From Streptomyces sp. NBC_01341 (lineage in GTDB: Bacteria; Actinomycetota; Actinomycetes; Streptomycetales; Streptomycetaceae): a stretch of DNA of 64,000 nucleotides. Position numbers and translations under genes: made by a program. Positions 8,817 through 17,005 of this stretch are shown here, piece by piece. The notes under the pieces are model-generated. The model ran no database searches. It saw only the letters and a program-made list of their open reading frames with translations, and had not been told where the DNA came from. Location: positions 6,448,001-6,512,000 of the forward strand of contig NZ_CP108364.1 in assembly GCF_035946055.1 (NCBI RefSeq). Direction: 5' to 3'. Positions within the stretch are counted from its first letter, which is position 1. Each line of letters starts with the position of its first letter.

Positions 8817-9449
8817 CGGGCACGCTCTCCTTGGTCGGGGCGGTGAAGCGCATATGAGGACGTCACCGGGCATCAGGAGGGAAACGGGGTAGTCGACCGG
8901 GAACCCGTCCAGATCGCTGGAGACACTACGGGCCACGTCACCCCCCGGACCAAGGGAAGTCGCCGACATTAACTCGATGCGATGATCGCGCCCGCGCGAT
9001 GTTTGTCGAGGTACCGATGTGTTTCGGCCGTGCCCGGAGGCGGGTCCCGGCAAGCCGCCGGCCCGGCCCCCGCGGCGCGGCGCGGAGCGGTGGGCGGAGG
9101 GGCGGAAGTGCGGGACGCCAAAGGCGTCACGGGTTGCCGAGGGGGGAGGGGGTGACCGCCTCCCTGGAGTCGTGGCCCGCACGCTTCCTGACCGACTTCA
9201 CCGCACGACGTCGTAAATGCGACACCGCCGGGCAGGGGAAGAGCCCGGCTTGGGCGATGCTCCGGCGGGCTCGGCCGGGGATCGAGGCGGCGGCGTGGGC
9301 CGCCACGCGACCGGCGGCGGCATCCCAAGACCTTGCGGCATCCGGAGACTCCGGAGGTACCCGGGAACACGACCACGGGAGACGACGAACGGCCCGTGGC
9401 CGCCCTCCGTCCCCCGTGGTTCAGCGCGCGGCCCGTGGCCGCCCGCGGT
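8817..9449. other. Long intergenic region upstream of the encapsulin/2-MIB operon
   Basis: About 630 bp separate the operon from the amidase gene, which is transcribed the same way. It must hold the operon promoter and the end of the amidase transcript. Several open frames cross it, but none has a ribosome-binding site or family-like content. A relatively AT-rich stretch at about 8968-9020 is the most likely promoter zone. I could not assign a specific element. Confidence 0.4.
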
Positions 9450-11018
9450 TCAGCGCCCTGCCTGCAGAGCCGTCCAGGTAGCGGGACCGACCGTGCCGTC
9501 GACGCCCAGTGCCCGGCTGCTCTGGTAGTCACGGACCGCCTGCTGGGTCCCCGAGCCGAAGTCACCGTCCGCGGAGACGGTACGGCCGAGGGCGGCCGTG
9601 AGCGCCCTCTGCAGGCGCTGGACCGCGGAGCCGGTGCTGCCCTGGCTGAGCGCCGGTGTGGTGCCGGCCGAGAGGAGCGCGGTCCAGCTGCGCGCGCCCA
9701 CCACCCCGTCCGCGCTGAGCCCGCGCGCCCGCTGGAAGGAGGTGACGGCCGTGGTGGTCTTCGAGCCGAAGCTGCCGTCCACCGTGCCCGCGTCGTATCC
9801 CTGCTGGTTGAGGAGCGACTGCACGGCGGACACCTGGGCCCCGGACGAGCCGGCGCGCAGGGTGTCGTAGGACGGGAAGGTCAACTGGACGCTGCCACCG
9901 CCCGTGCTGCCGCCCACCAGTTGCATGTAGTACGTCCAGTTCCAGTTCGGCCCCGGATCGGTGTGGTCGTTGCCCGGGACTTCGGAGTGGCCGACGACGT
10001 GGGCGCGGTCCTTGGGGATGCCGTACCGGTTGCACAGGTAGGCGGTGAGCGCCGCTGAGGACCTGTACATCGAGTCGGTGAACCAGCTCGGATTGTCGAC
10101 GTACCCCTCGTGCTCGATGCCGATGCCGGACGCGTTGCCCGAACGGGCGTGCCAGGCTGTGTCCTTGTCGCGCACCGTCTGTGTGATCTGGCCGTCCGAG
10201 GAGCGCACGACGTAGTGGGCGCTGACCTGCGCCGAGGGGTTCTGGAACCAGCTGAGCGTCCCCGCGTACGAGCCCTGCGTGACGTGCACCACGACCTTGC
10301 TGATGGACGCCGTCCGGCCGACCGCGTAGTTCGCCGAGCTGGCCGCGACCCACAGGGCCGGCGGGTAGTCCGGGCTCTGTGCCGCGGTCACCGCGGCGCT
10401 CTCGTACGGACCGCGGTCGGGGGCGACGGTGCGGGCGCGGACGGTCAGTTCCTCGCCTTCGGGAGTGCGGGCCTTCACGCCCCCGGCCAGGAAGGTGTAG
10501 ACGGTGTCCGCGTAGAGGCGCGCGCCGGAGGGATCTGCCGCGCCGCCGTACCGTGCCACCAGCGGGTACCAGGCGTCGGTGTCGCGCCGATCGGCCCGGC
10601 CCAGGCCGGCCTCGTCGGCGTAGGAGCGCAGGACGGCCGCTCCGCCGCGGATGTTCGCCGCGGTGTCCTCACGCAGGGCGACCGGTGCTTCGCCGGTGAG
10701 CCGGGACGCCAGTTCCAGGGTGTGCCGGTCCGGGTTGCTCACCAGGTGCATCACCCCGTAGCCGCCGGCCTGGCTCGGCCTGCCCGCGTGACCGTCGAGG
10801 TGCGTCTCTCCGTACCCGAGGGCGACCAGGAGGTCGCGCGGGACGCCGTACTCCGCGGCCGCCTCGGTGAAGGCACGGCCGACGGGATCCGGGGCCGCGG
10901 TGCTCCCGGTGCGCGGCGTGGCGCCGGCGGGCTGTACAGCGGTGGCCAGGACGGCCAGGGTGCCCAGGACGGACAGGGCGGCTCGTCGCAGGGGTATGCG
11001 CGGCGGTCTGCGGTGCAT
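9450..11018 (-). CDS. Secreted N-acetylmuramoyl-L-alanine amidase with lysozyme-like and two peptidoglycan-binding domains
   Basis: A 522-residue exported cell-wall hydrolase. A Sec signal peptide spans about 1-33 (RRAALSVLGTLAVLATAV, then AGA). Residues about 45-180 resemble a lysozyme/transglycosylase-like domain with a candidate acid E71 (GYGETHLDGH). Residues about 225-370 are an Amidase_2 (type-2 Zn amidase) domain with likely zinc ligands H245 (VVVHVTQG), H344 (VVGHSEVPG) and D354 (TDPGPNW). Two PG_binding_1 repeats complete the C-terminus (about 378-440 and 455-520; both contain DG-x-FGS/G motifs). It cleaves the amide between MurNAc and the stem peptide. The ATG at 11018 has GGAGG 8 nt upstream. 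It is adjacent to another wall hydrolase gene. Confidence 0.93.
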   Translation of the reverse strand: MHRRPPRIPLRRAALSVLGTLAVLATAVQPAGATPRTGSTAAPDPVGRAFTEAAAEYGVPRDLLVALGYGETHLDGHAGRPSQAGGYGVMHLVSNPDRHTLELASRLTGEAPVALREDTAANIRGGAAVLRSYADEAGLGRADRRDTDAWYPLVARYGGAADPSGARLYADTVYTFLAGGVKARTPEGEELTVRARTVAPDRGPYESAAVTAAQSPDYPPALWVAASSANYAVGRTASISKVVVHVTQGSYAGTLSWFQNPSAQVSAHYVVRSSDGQITQTVRDKDTAWHARSGNASGIGIEHEGYVDNPSWFTDSMYRSSAALTAYLCNRYGIPKDRAHVVGHSEVPGNDHTDPGPNWNWTYYMQLVGGSTGGGSVQLTFPSYDTLRAGSSGAQVSAVQSLLNQQGYDAGTVDGSFGSKTTTAVTSFQRARGLSADGVVGARSWTALLSAGTTPALSQGSTGSAVQRLQRALTAALGRTVSADGDFGSGTQQAVRDYQSSRALGVDGTVGPATWTALQAGR

Positions 11019-11205
11019 CGGTGTGCCTCCGGAGGAAGGGGTGACGTCGGGCGCGCGGTGGCAGAGCCCGGCTGTGCGGTGGCGTGGCCGGTCGCTTCAG
11101 GCGCCGCCCGGGGGTCTGTTCCGGGTCCCCGGAACGGGTCCCCAGAACGGGTCCCCGGACAGGGCGGCGCGCGTCGGCCGAGCAGAGGGGGCGGGCCGTC
11201 GCGCC

Positions 11206-11946
11206 TCAGATGGTGCCGCTCTCCCACCACCAGGCCCGGCCGAGATCCGCGCGGCTGTCCACGTGCTGGTGATCGACGGTGTACCGCTCCAGACCGGAGA
11301 AACCGCAGGTCTCCGCCTTCTGGTACACCGTGCGGTTGCTGACGCCGGGGACGGTGAGGTCGGCCGCCGTGCCGTACAGGTGCATGCTGTCGCTCGCCCC
11401 GCCGATCTCTGCGTTGTGGGCGATGCTGCGGAAGCCCGAGTTGACCGTGATGGCGGTGTTGCCGAGCTTCTTGCGCAGAGCCTCCAACTTGTACATGGCG
11501 CGGCGGGCGTTCTCCCGGGTGGTGGCCGCGCTCACCTTGCCGCCGTTGAAGGTGCCGTTCGAACGGTCGGTGAACTCGCTCCAGTTGAAGTGAGTCGTCG
11601 AACCGTCCGACTGCTCAAGGGCGTTCAGCTGAGCCTGGGTGGCAGGCCCTGCGCTGCCGTCCACGGACAGGCCGTACGCCGCCTGGAATCTGCGGACCGC
11701 CGCGGCTGTTCCCGCGCCGAAGTCACCGTCGATACTCACCCGTGAGTGCGAGGCCGAGTCTGCGGCCCACCCGGCGACACGGATCTGCAGTTCCGTCACG
11801 TCGGCGCCATTGGCACCCTGGTTCATGGTCCGCGTCCAGTTGTAGGCGTGCGCGGTGCCCGACAGGAGCAGTGGGCCCGCGAAGGCACCCACGGTGGCGA
11901 CGAAGGTGCCCCGCAGGATCGTGCGGCGGTTCGGAGAAGAGGTCAT
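11206..11946 (-). CDS. Secreted peptidase M15-type D,D-/L,D-carboxypeptidase with PG-binding domain
   Basis: A 246-residue exported zinc peptidase. The N-terminus SPNRRTILRGTFVATV looks like a twin-arginine signal, cleaved after AHA near residue 34. A peptidoglycan-binding domain follows (about 40-112, with DGDFGAGTAAAVRRFQ). Then comes a Peptidase_M15_3 domain with the zinc signature in SMHLYGTAADL (His and Asp) and DHQHVDS near the C-terminus. It probably trims peptidoglycan stem peptides. The start has AAGGAG 6 nt upstream. The C-terminus has an unusual run of tryptophans (AWWWESG) that is common in this family. Confidence 0.9.
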   Translation of the reverse strand: MTSSPNRRTILRGTFVATVGAFAGPLLLSGTAHAYNWTRTMNQGANGADVTELQIRVAGWAADSASHSRVSIDGDFGAGTAAAVRRFQAAYGLSVDGSAGPATQAQLNALEQSDGSTTHFNWSEFTDRSNGTFNGGKVSAATTRENARRAMYKLEALRKKLGNTAITVNSGFRSIAHNAEIGGASDSMHLYGTAADLTVPGVSNRTVYQKAETCGFSGLERYTVDHQHVDSRADLGRAWWWESGTI

Positions 11947-11994
11947 CGGTGCTCCTTGGGGTGTGGGGGAGTGGGGGCTGGTGAGGGAGCCGTG

Positions 11995-12411
11995 TCAGTA
12001 CGCGAACTGGAACGGCACGACCTGCGCGTCGGTGTCGTAGGCGTGCACACGCAGCTTGAAGCGGGTGCCGTCCTTGACGTCGGTGGCGACGGTGGCCCAC
12101 TGGGGGCCGAAGGTCGAGTAGGTGTTGCCGTGATTGCACAGCGAGGTGTGGTCGACGAAGACGACACAGGCGTCCAGATACACACCGGGCGCCGACGTGT
12201 TGAGCTTGATGTTGATGTCGGAGCACCGCGAGCTCGCGGTGTAGGTGCCGAACTCCACGGCCGAGGCGGAGTAGCGATAGGTGAGCGACTTCGCACCGTC
12301 GTAGCAGGAGGCCGCTGCCGCCGCGGGCTGTGCGAGGGCGGGCGTCGTGGCGCCCCCGGCCAGGAGCGCGGCCGCGGCGGCGAGCACGGCGGTTCTCCGG
12401 GTTCGAGTCAT
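11995..12411 (-). CDS. Small secreted protein, function unknown
   Basis: A 138-residue protein with a clear Sec signal (RRTAVLAAAAALLAGG, cleavage after an Ala-rich stretch near residue 34). The mature chain of about 100 residues has four cysteines (SCYDGAK, SRCSDIN, DACVVF, SLCNHG), likely two disulfides, and many beta-strand-type residues. The start has AAGGAG 8 nt upstream. It sits 48 bp upstream of the M15 peptidase gene on the same strand and may be coexpressed with it. I do not recognise the family. An extracellular beta-sandwich is my guess. Confidence 0.82.
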   Translation of the reverse strand: MTRTRRTAVLAAAAALLAGGATTPALAQPAAAAASCYDGAKSLTYRYSASAVEFGTYTASSRCSDINIKLNTSAPGVYLDACVVFVDHTSLCNHGNTYSTFGPQWATVATDVKDGTRFKLRVHAYDTDAQVVPFQFAY

Positions 12412-12662
12412 CCGAATTCTCCTTTTCGTTGTGCGGGTCAGGTTCGCGGGGGTGGGAAGGAAGGCCGAGGCCCGGACCGTGGTGGCTTGCCATCGGACTT
12501 CCCCTCGGTTCGAGGTCGTGCGGGAGCAGCGGAAAGAGGCCTGAGCGGCGAGTGGTGCGGTGGGGACCGGTGCGACGAGGCGAGTTCATGCTCCGGCCTG
12601 CGCCCCCGGCTGTCATGCTCATTCGAACGAGATGAAATGACGCAGGTGGAAAGGGTGATGCA

Positions 12663-13697
12663 GTGCTTCGCTTCCACTTCTCGGCCGAGGACCTGGCCAG
12701 GACCCGGGTCGCAGCGGCACCGCATCCCCTGTGGGAGATCGCTTCCAGCCTGCATCGCTTCCAGACACCCTCGGGCCGCTGGGCGTACGCGCACTGGTAC
12801 CACCCCGCGCGCGAGCGGCTCCGGGAAGCGGGGCTCGAGGGGGCGGTGCGACGGGTCCTGCTGCCCCTCTTCCCGCGCGCGGCCTACTTCCCCGACTTCC
12901 TCACCCCGCTGGAAGGCACGGCGGGACTGGAAGCCGGACTGGAGGCCATCCTCGCCACGCCACCGGACCAGGTCGCGGCGGAACTCGCGGCGCTCGCCCG
13001 GGTCGTACGGGTGCCCGCCCAGCTCGGCCGGCTGACGGAGCGGGAGGCGCGCGGTGAATTGGTGGACATCCTGCGCGCCTACCACCGGGCCGTCATCGCG
13101 CCCCATGAGCGGTGGGTGCACGAAAGCCTGCACACCGAGCGGATCCGACTGGCACGTCATCTGCTCGACGGGGGCACGGAGGGCCTGCTGGAGGGGATCG
13201 GCCCAGCGGTGCGGTGGAAGCACCCGCGCCTCGAGGTCCGCTCGTATCCGACCGAGAACGACATCCGGCTCGAAGGCCGCGGGCTGCTGCTCATTCCGTC
13301 GTACTTCTGCTGGAAGGGACCGATCTCCCTCGCGGATCCGGGGTTACCTCCCGTGCTCATCTACTCCTTGCACCACGAGGTGCCCACCGGACCGGCCAGG
13401 ACCGCGACCGGGAGCGCCGGTCCGTCGTCCCTCCAGGTACTGCTGGGCCGGGCCCGCGCCGCCGTCCTGCAGGCCGCCGCCGCCGGGGCGACCACCACCG
13501 AAGCCGCGCGGCGGGCCGGTGTCTCTCCCGCCACCGCGACGCATCACACCACGGCCCTGCGAGACGCCGGGCTCATCACCAGCCACCGTGACGGCAACTC
13601 CGTGATCCACACGCTGACCTTGCTGGGAGCGACGATGCTGACGCGCAACCCGAGTAACCCCGTGCAGGGCTTCTCGTCTGCCCACGGAGCGCGGTGA
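12663..13697 (+). CDS. ArsR-like winged-helix transcriptional regulator (DUF5937-type), contains a TTA codon
   Basis: A 344-residue cytoplasmic protein. About 250 N-terminal residues match the style of DUF5937 regulators (MLRFHFSAEDLARTRVA; later LIPSYFCWKGPISLADPG). The C-terminal winged helix is TTTEAARRAGVSPATATHHT followed by ALRDAGLITSHRDGNSVIHT, an ArsR-type recognition helix and wing. It probably represses or activates a small set of genes. The GTG at 12663 starts the frame, with GGAAAGG upstream. Codon 228 (13344..13346) is TTA, the rare leucine codon read by the bldA tRNA in Streptomyces, so translation may be tied to development. It is divergent from the secreted protein at 11995..12411. 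Confidence 0.88.
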   Translation: MLRFHFSAEDLARTRVAAAPHPLWEIASSLHRFQTPSGRWAYAHWYHPARERLREAGLEGAVRRVLLPLFPRAAYFPDFLTPLEGTAGLEAGLEAILATPPDQVAAELAALARVVRVPAQLGRLTEREARGELVDILRAYHRAVIAPHERWVHESLHTERIRLARHLLDGGTEGLLEGIGPAVRWKHPRLEVRSYPTENDIRLEGRGLLLIPSYFCWKGPISLADPGLPPVLIYSLHHEVPTGPARTATGSAGPSSLQVLLGRARAAVLQAAAAGATTTEAARRAGVSPATATHHTTALRDAGLITSHRDGNSVIHTLTLLGATMLTRNPSNPVQGFSSAHGAR

Positions 13698-14148
13698 GAG
13701 GCGCCTCGCCGTAGCCGAGCCTTGTGCCAGGGCGGGCGAAGAGCGCGGGCGACGAGGGCGATGCGATCGGCCCGGGGGAACCGTGCGCCGGCGGCCGCCC
13801 GGTGCGGCGCGGTCCGCTCACCTCCCCGGCCGGCACCGCGCCGTACAGCGGTGGGACCCGGTCCCGGGGCCGCTCGCGGAAGGCGCCCTCTGTGAATCAG
13901 GACATAGGGCCCGGATCGCATACGAGGACGGATAGTAGGGTCTCCCGCCGCGTGCCCGTGCGCCCGGACCCGTGACCCGGCGTCCGGGGGTACGCAGGCG
14001 GGTAGTAACACCGGTCATTGCCGCCCCGCCGATGTGCCGCTAACCATGGAGCGAGGCCGGGGCGCCGACGCTCCGGACCGGTCGAGCCCCGCGTGTTCCG
14101 TATGCGGCGCGCCTTTCCGGTCAGTCCGCAGGCCCCCTGGTCCCCCTG
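13698..14148. other. Intergenic region / leader of the transglycosylase gene
   Basis: About 450 bp with no supported gene. It is long for a simple promoter, and Streptomyces wall-hydrolase genes often have c-di-AMP (ydaO) riboswitch leaders. I looked for that consensus and could not match it convincingly, so no riboswitch is called. Confidence 0.35.
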
Positions 14149-14163
14149 TTGTCATCGCAAGGA

Positions 14164-14715
14164 GTGTGTTCTATCCGTACGTCCGCTCAGACCCCGACCT
14201 CCGCCGTCCGCATCCGCAAGTTCTCGGTTGCCGGGTTGTGCGCCGCCGGAGCCGCAGCAGCGGCCGTGACCCTCGTCCCGTCCCCCGCGCAGGCCTCCGA
14301 GCCGGTCTCGCAGAGCGTGTCCGCGCCGGCCGCCGCCGGTGTCGCCGTGCAGGCACACGCCGTAGCGGAGAAGGCCGCCAAGAAGGCCACCGACCCGGAC
14401 AAGCTGGACCGCTGGATCCACAAGGCCCTCAAGATCATGAAGGCCGAGGGGATCCCGGGCAGCTACGAGGGTCTGCACCGAAACATCATGCGTGAGTCCG
14501 GTGGTGACCCCGAGGCGTCCAACGGCTGGGACGTCAACGCGCAGAACGGCACGCCGTCCAAGGGCCTGTTGCAGGTGATCAAGCCGACCTTCGACGCCTA
14601 CCACGTCGACGGCACCGAGCGGGACCTGACCGACCCGGTCGCCAACATCACCGCCGCCGCCAACTACGCCGCCGACAAGTACGGTTCGATCGACAACGTC
14701 GACTCGGCCTACTGA
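14164..14715 (+). CDS. Secreted lytic transglycosylase (SLT-like)
   Basis: An exported wall hydrolase. The signal peptide region reads RIRKFSVAGLCAAGAAAAAV, cleaved after QAS. A roughly 100-residue transglycosylase SLT-like domain follows: DRWIHKALKIMKAEGIPGSY, then the catalytic Glu in NIMRESGGDP, then GLLQVIKPTFDAYH. It ends at SIDNVDSAY, as single-domain Streptomyces transglycosylases do. The start is uncertain. In-frame candidates are TTG 14149 and GTG 14164. The only strong ribosome-binding site, AAGGAG at 14159..14164, overlaps the GTG and instead points to an in-frame ATC at 14173. It cleaves glycan strands, probably during growth or spore germination. Confidence 0.88.
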   Translation: MCSIRTSAQTPTSAVRIRKFSVAGLCAAGAAAAAVTLVPSPAQASEPVSQSVSAPAAAGVAVQAHAVAEKAAKKATDPDKLDRWIHKALKIMKAEGIPGSYEGLHRNIMRESGGDPEASNGWDVNAQNGTPSKGLLQVIKPTFDAYHVDGTERDLTDPVANITAAANYAADKYGSIDNVDSAY

Positions 14716-14748
14716 GCGGTCAGGGCGGTCACGCCAGTTGCTCCGGTC

Positions 14749-14780
14749 ACGGCCACGCTCCCCGACGGGTGCGTGGCCGT
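14749..14780 (+). terminator. Terminator after transglycosylase gene
   Basis: A 10-bp stem ACGGCCACGC / GCGTGGCCGT with a 12-nt loop, 33 bp downstream of the stop codon. Confidence 0.6.
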
Positions 14781-14899
14781 TCCCGCGGGGTGACCCGAAC
14801 ACGCACTGTGAAGGGCCGGCGGCGAAGAGGCGGCACGGGGTGGCCGGCGTCCCCGCCGGGAGCGCCGTCCCGGCGGGCCGCGGGCGGTGAGCCTCGCGG

Positions 14900-15607
14900 T
14901 CAGGTGAGCAGCCGGTTGTGGTGGGAGGCGCGGCGGGCCGCGGCGAGCAGGGCGTGGATCTGCGGTCCGGCCTGATCGAGCCGGGTCACGGGCTTCGCGA
15001 ACGGCAGGCGTACATCGCGGTGGGTACCCGGGTACTCCAGGCGCAGGGTGACGCCGTACCGGTCCAGGGCCAGCGGGAGTGCGCGCGTCACGCCCTTCGC
15101 GGGCTGGGGCTGTGCGAGGCGCAGGAGTAGGGGGACGAGTTCCCCGTGGTCGTCGACGAGGTGGGTCAGCATCGCCGCCTCACTGCCGGAGACCGGATCC
15201 GGTTCGGTGGCCTGCAGCGCGTCCAGCGTGACGAACGACCGGCCCCTGTGTTCCTCGAGCAGGGCCTGGCCGAACTCCATGCACGTGCTTTCCGAGGCGT
15301 CACCCCTGTACGGGGCCGACAGGAGTCCGGTCACGGTGACACGGGCGCGGATGCGGTCCCGTACGGGGGTGGCGGCGACGTCGGTGAACTCCAGGCGGAC
15401 CGGGATCCGTGCGCCAGGGCCCGTGTGGCCGGCTTCGGCGGGTTCGTGGAGGTGGATGTGCCCCATCGCGCTCGTGCCGTCGAGGCGGTGCACCTCGACG
15501 GGGTCGAGCCCGTCGCTCACCACCGTCATCGAGTGCGCTGAGGTCAGGATCGACAGTACGCGTTCGGCGGGGGTCGGCTGCGCGACGCGTGACGTGAAAG
15601 GACGCAT
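14900..15607 (-). CDS. DUF2470-domain protein, iron-regulated, haem-utilisation-like
   Basis: A 235-residue cytoplasmic protein starting MRPFTSRVAQPTPAERVLSI (ATG 15607, GGAG about 8 nt upstream; an in-frame start at 15637 would add 10 residues). The C-terminal part contains a DUF2470-like segment (MLTHLVDDHGELVPLLLRLA; PLALDRYGVTLRLEYPGTHR), found in haem-utilisation and pyridoxamine-oxidase-like proteins of Streptomyces. A perfect-looking DmdR/IdeR iron box lies 41 bp upstream, so it should be repressed by iron and expressed on starvation. The biochemical role is unproven. A haem or siderophore-linked function is inferred from the family and the operator. Confidence 0.85.
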   Translation of the reverse strand: MRPFTSRVAQPTPAERVLSILTSAHSMTVVSDGLDPVEVHRLDGTSAMGHIHLHEPAEAGHTGPGARIPVRLEFTDVAATPVRDRIRARVTVTGLLSAPYRGDASESTCMEFGQALLEEHRGRSFVTLDALQATEPDPVSGSEAAMLTHLVDDHGELVPLLLRLAQPQPAKGVTRALPLALDRYGVTLRLEYPGTHRDVRLPFAKPVTRLDQAGPQIHALLAAARRASHHNRLLT

Positions 15608-15647
15608 CCAGATTCTCCAGAGGGACGAGCGGGGCACTGGCAGATAC

Positions 15648-15666
15648 TTAGGTAAGCCTAACCTAA
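15648..15666 (-). promoter_or_regulatory. Iron box (DmdR/IdeR operator)
   Basis: The 19-bp sequence TTAGGTAAGCCTAACCTAA matches the known actinobacterial iron-box consensus TTAGGTTAGGCTMACCTAA, with near-perfect dyad symmetry. It lies 41 bp upstream of the DUF2470 gene, where a bound repressor would block transcription. Confidence 0.9.
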
Positions 15667-15728
15667 TCGATGTCGGGGGTCTTCGGGTGGCCGTGAAATT
15701 CCAGGTCCGTGTCCGGGGCGTGGAATCG

Positions 15729-15766
15729 CTGACGCCCCGCCACTCGGTGGAGTGGCGGGGCGTCAG
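15729..15766 (-). terminator. Terminator of the 15818..16435 gene
   Basis: A perfect 17-bp stem (CTGACGCCCCGCCACTC / GAGTGGCGGGGCGTCAG) with a GGTG loop, 51 bp past the stop of the leftward membrane protein gene. It also insulates the iron-box promoter. Confidence 0.85.
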
Positions 15767-15817
15767 TGGCGCTTGCCGGGGCGGTCGACGTTCAGTGATG
15801 CGGGCTCGGCCCCGTTG

Positions 15818-16435
15818 TCACCCGCCGTCCGGGAATCTCGACACGTGCGACACCTTGCACTTCGTGCCGGCGGGCACCTCACCCACGCCCTGGGCCTTCT
15901 GCTTCGACGTCCGCCCCGGTGCGAGCGCACTCGTCGAGGCGATGCCCTCGGCGACGCGGGTCCCGGAGCGGTTCACGAACTCCACGGAGACGATGTAACT
16001 CGCCGGTTCGGCGGTGCCGTTGGTGATGTTCACGACGACTGACGGCCACTGTGTCAGCGAATCGATCTCGCAGGTGGACAGCGTCACGTCCGCCTCGGGG
16101 CTGCTCTCCTCCGCCGCCGGGTCCGTGGAAGCCTCCGCGGGCGGTGCCGGTTCGGCCGGGGCGCTGCTCCCGGGCGGCGTGGCCGCGGGCTTCCTCCGCT
16201 CCGCGGACGAGTGGGACATGCTCCCCAAGGTCGCGGCCACCACGCCCGCGATCAGCAGGAGTCCGACCAGGCCGCCCACGACGGACAGGGTGACGATCAG
16301 TCCCGTGCTGGATTTTCTGGGTGGCGGTGCTCCCCACGCCGGGTCCGGCCACGGCCGGTACTGCTGCTCCGTCGGCGGAGGGTTCCCCTGCGGAGGCTGA
16401 TGCGGTTCCTGGTTCGGTGGCGGCGGAAAAGACAT
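15818..16435 (-). CDS. Single-pass membrane protein with proline-rich N-terminus
   Basis: A 205-residue protein in three parts: a Pro/Gln-rich cytoplasmic N-terminus (SFPPPPNQEPHQPPQGNPPP), one membrane helix at about 43-68 (GLIVTLSVVGGLVGLLLIAG), and a Pro/Ala/Ser linker leading to a roughly 100-residue extracellular domain. That domain has two cysteines (STCEIDS, GTKCKVS) and a beta-rich sequence (VVVNITNGTAEPASYIVSVE) like FxLYD-type domains. It is probably a surface-exposed or lipid-proximal domain of unknown ligand. It is monocistronic with its own terminator. Function unknown. Confidence 0.82.
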   Translation of the reverse strand: MSFPPPPNQEPHQPPQGNPPPTEQQYRPWPDPAWGAPPPRKSSTGLIVTLSVVGGLVGLLLIAGVVAATLGSMSHSSAERRKPAATPPGSSAPAEPAPPAEASTDPAAEESSPEADVTLSTCEIDSLTQWPSVVVNITNGTAEPASYIVSVEFVNRSGTRVAEGIASTSALAPGRTSKQKAQGVGEVPAGTKCKVSHVSRFPDGG

Positions 16436-17005
16436 GTGATCCCCCCACGGGATGGTCGGATGCGACGCGTCACCCTATGGCCTGACCGGGGAATCGGCTG
16501 CCTCATGCGTGTGGCGCAGGGCGGGATCCGGGAGACGAGGAGCGGGCTCCGGGGTCTCCGTCCCGTGTGCCCGGGCGGGTCGCCGGGGGCCCGTTCGCCC
16601 TGCCGGGTGCTCGTCGAGGCGATCGGCAACACCGGTGCGCGGCAGCCCACTTCGTCGGCGAATGCACCTCCGGGCGATCCCGGCCGACGGCGTTGAGCTG
16701 CGGCGACGGCGCGCCGGTGGGTGTGCGGCTGTGAGGACCGTTGACAAAAGTGTCACCTGCTAGAAACCTGTGACCTCGACACCGCAAAATATTGACCGGA
16801 TCACTCAAAAACCTAGGCAACTAGCGCGCTTTTTCCGGCAGGTGGCCTGCTCTCCCTCTTGCCGGCGTTCCCGATCCCCCCATCGGTGTACCGGCAGCCC
16901 GTACCCGGCCGTCGCCGACCGCCCGGCGCAGCAGGACGTGCCCGGCGGCCGGCGGCACGTCGTCGTGCCCTCCCGGTCCCCAGGCCCCCCGGAACAGAGG
17001 ACAGC
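16436..17005. other. Upstream region of the alpha-1,3-glucanase gene
   Basis: About 570 bp. The stretch 16738-16830 is unusually AT-rich for this genome and is the likely promoter zone of the glucanase. It contains TTGACA at 16741..16746 and the inverted repeat listed separately. No gene is supported. Confidence 0.45.
16742..16755 (+). promoter_or_regulatory. Inverted repeat overlapping a TTGACA -35-like hexamer
   Basis: TGACAAAAGTGTCA has 5-bp arms (TGACA/TGTCA) and overlaps TTGACA at 16741. It is about 250 bp upstream of the glucanase start, in AT-rich DNA. It could be an operator. No regulator is assigned. Confidence 0.4.

Noticed and set aside
13698..14148. Possible c-di-AMP (ydaO) riboswitch upstream of the transglycosylase gene
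   Set aside because: The leader is long enough and the gene class fits, but the conserved ydaO sequence blocks could not be matched. A covariance-model search would be needed.
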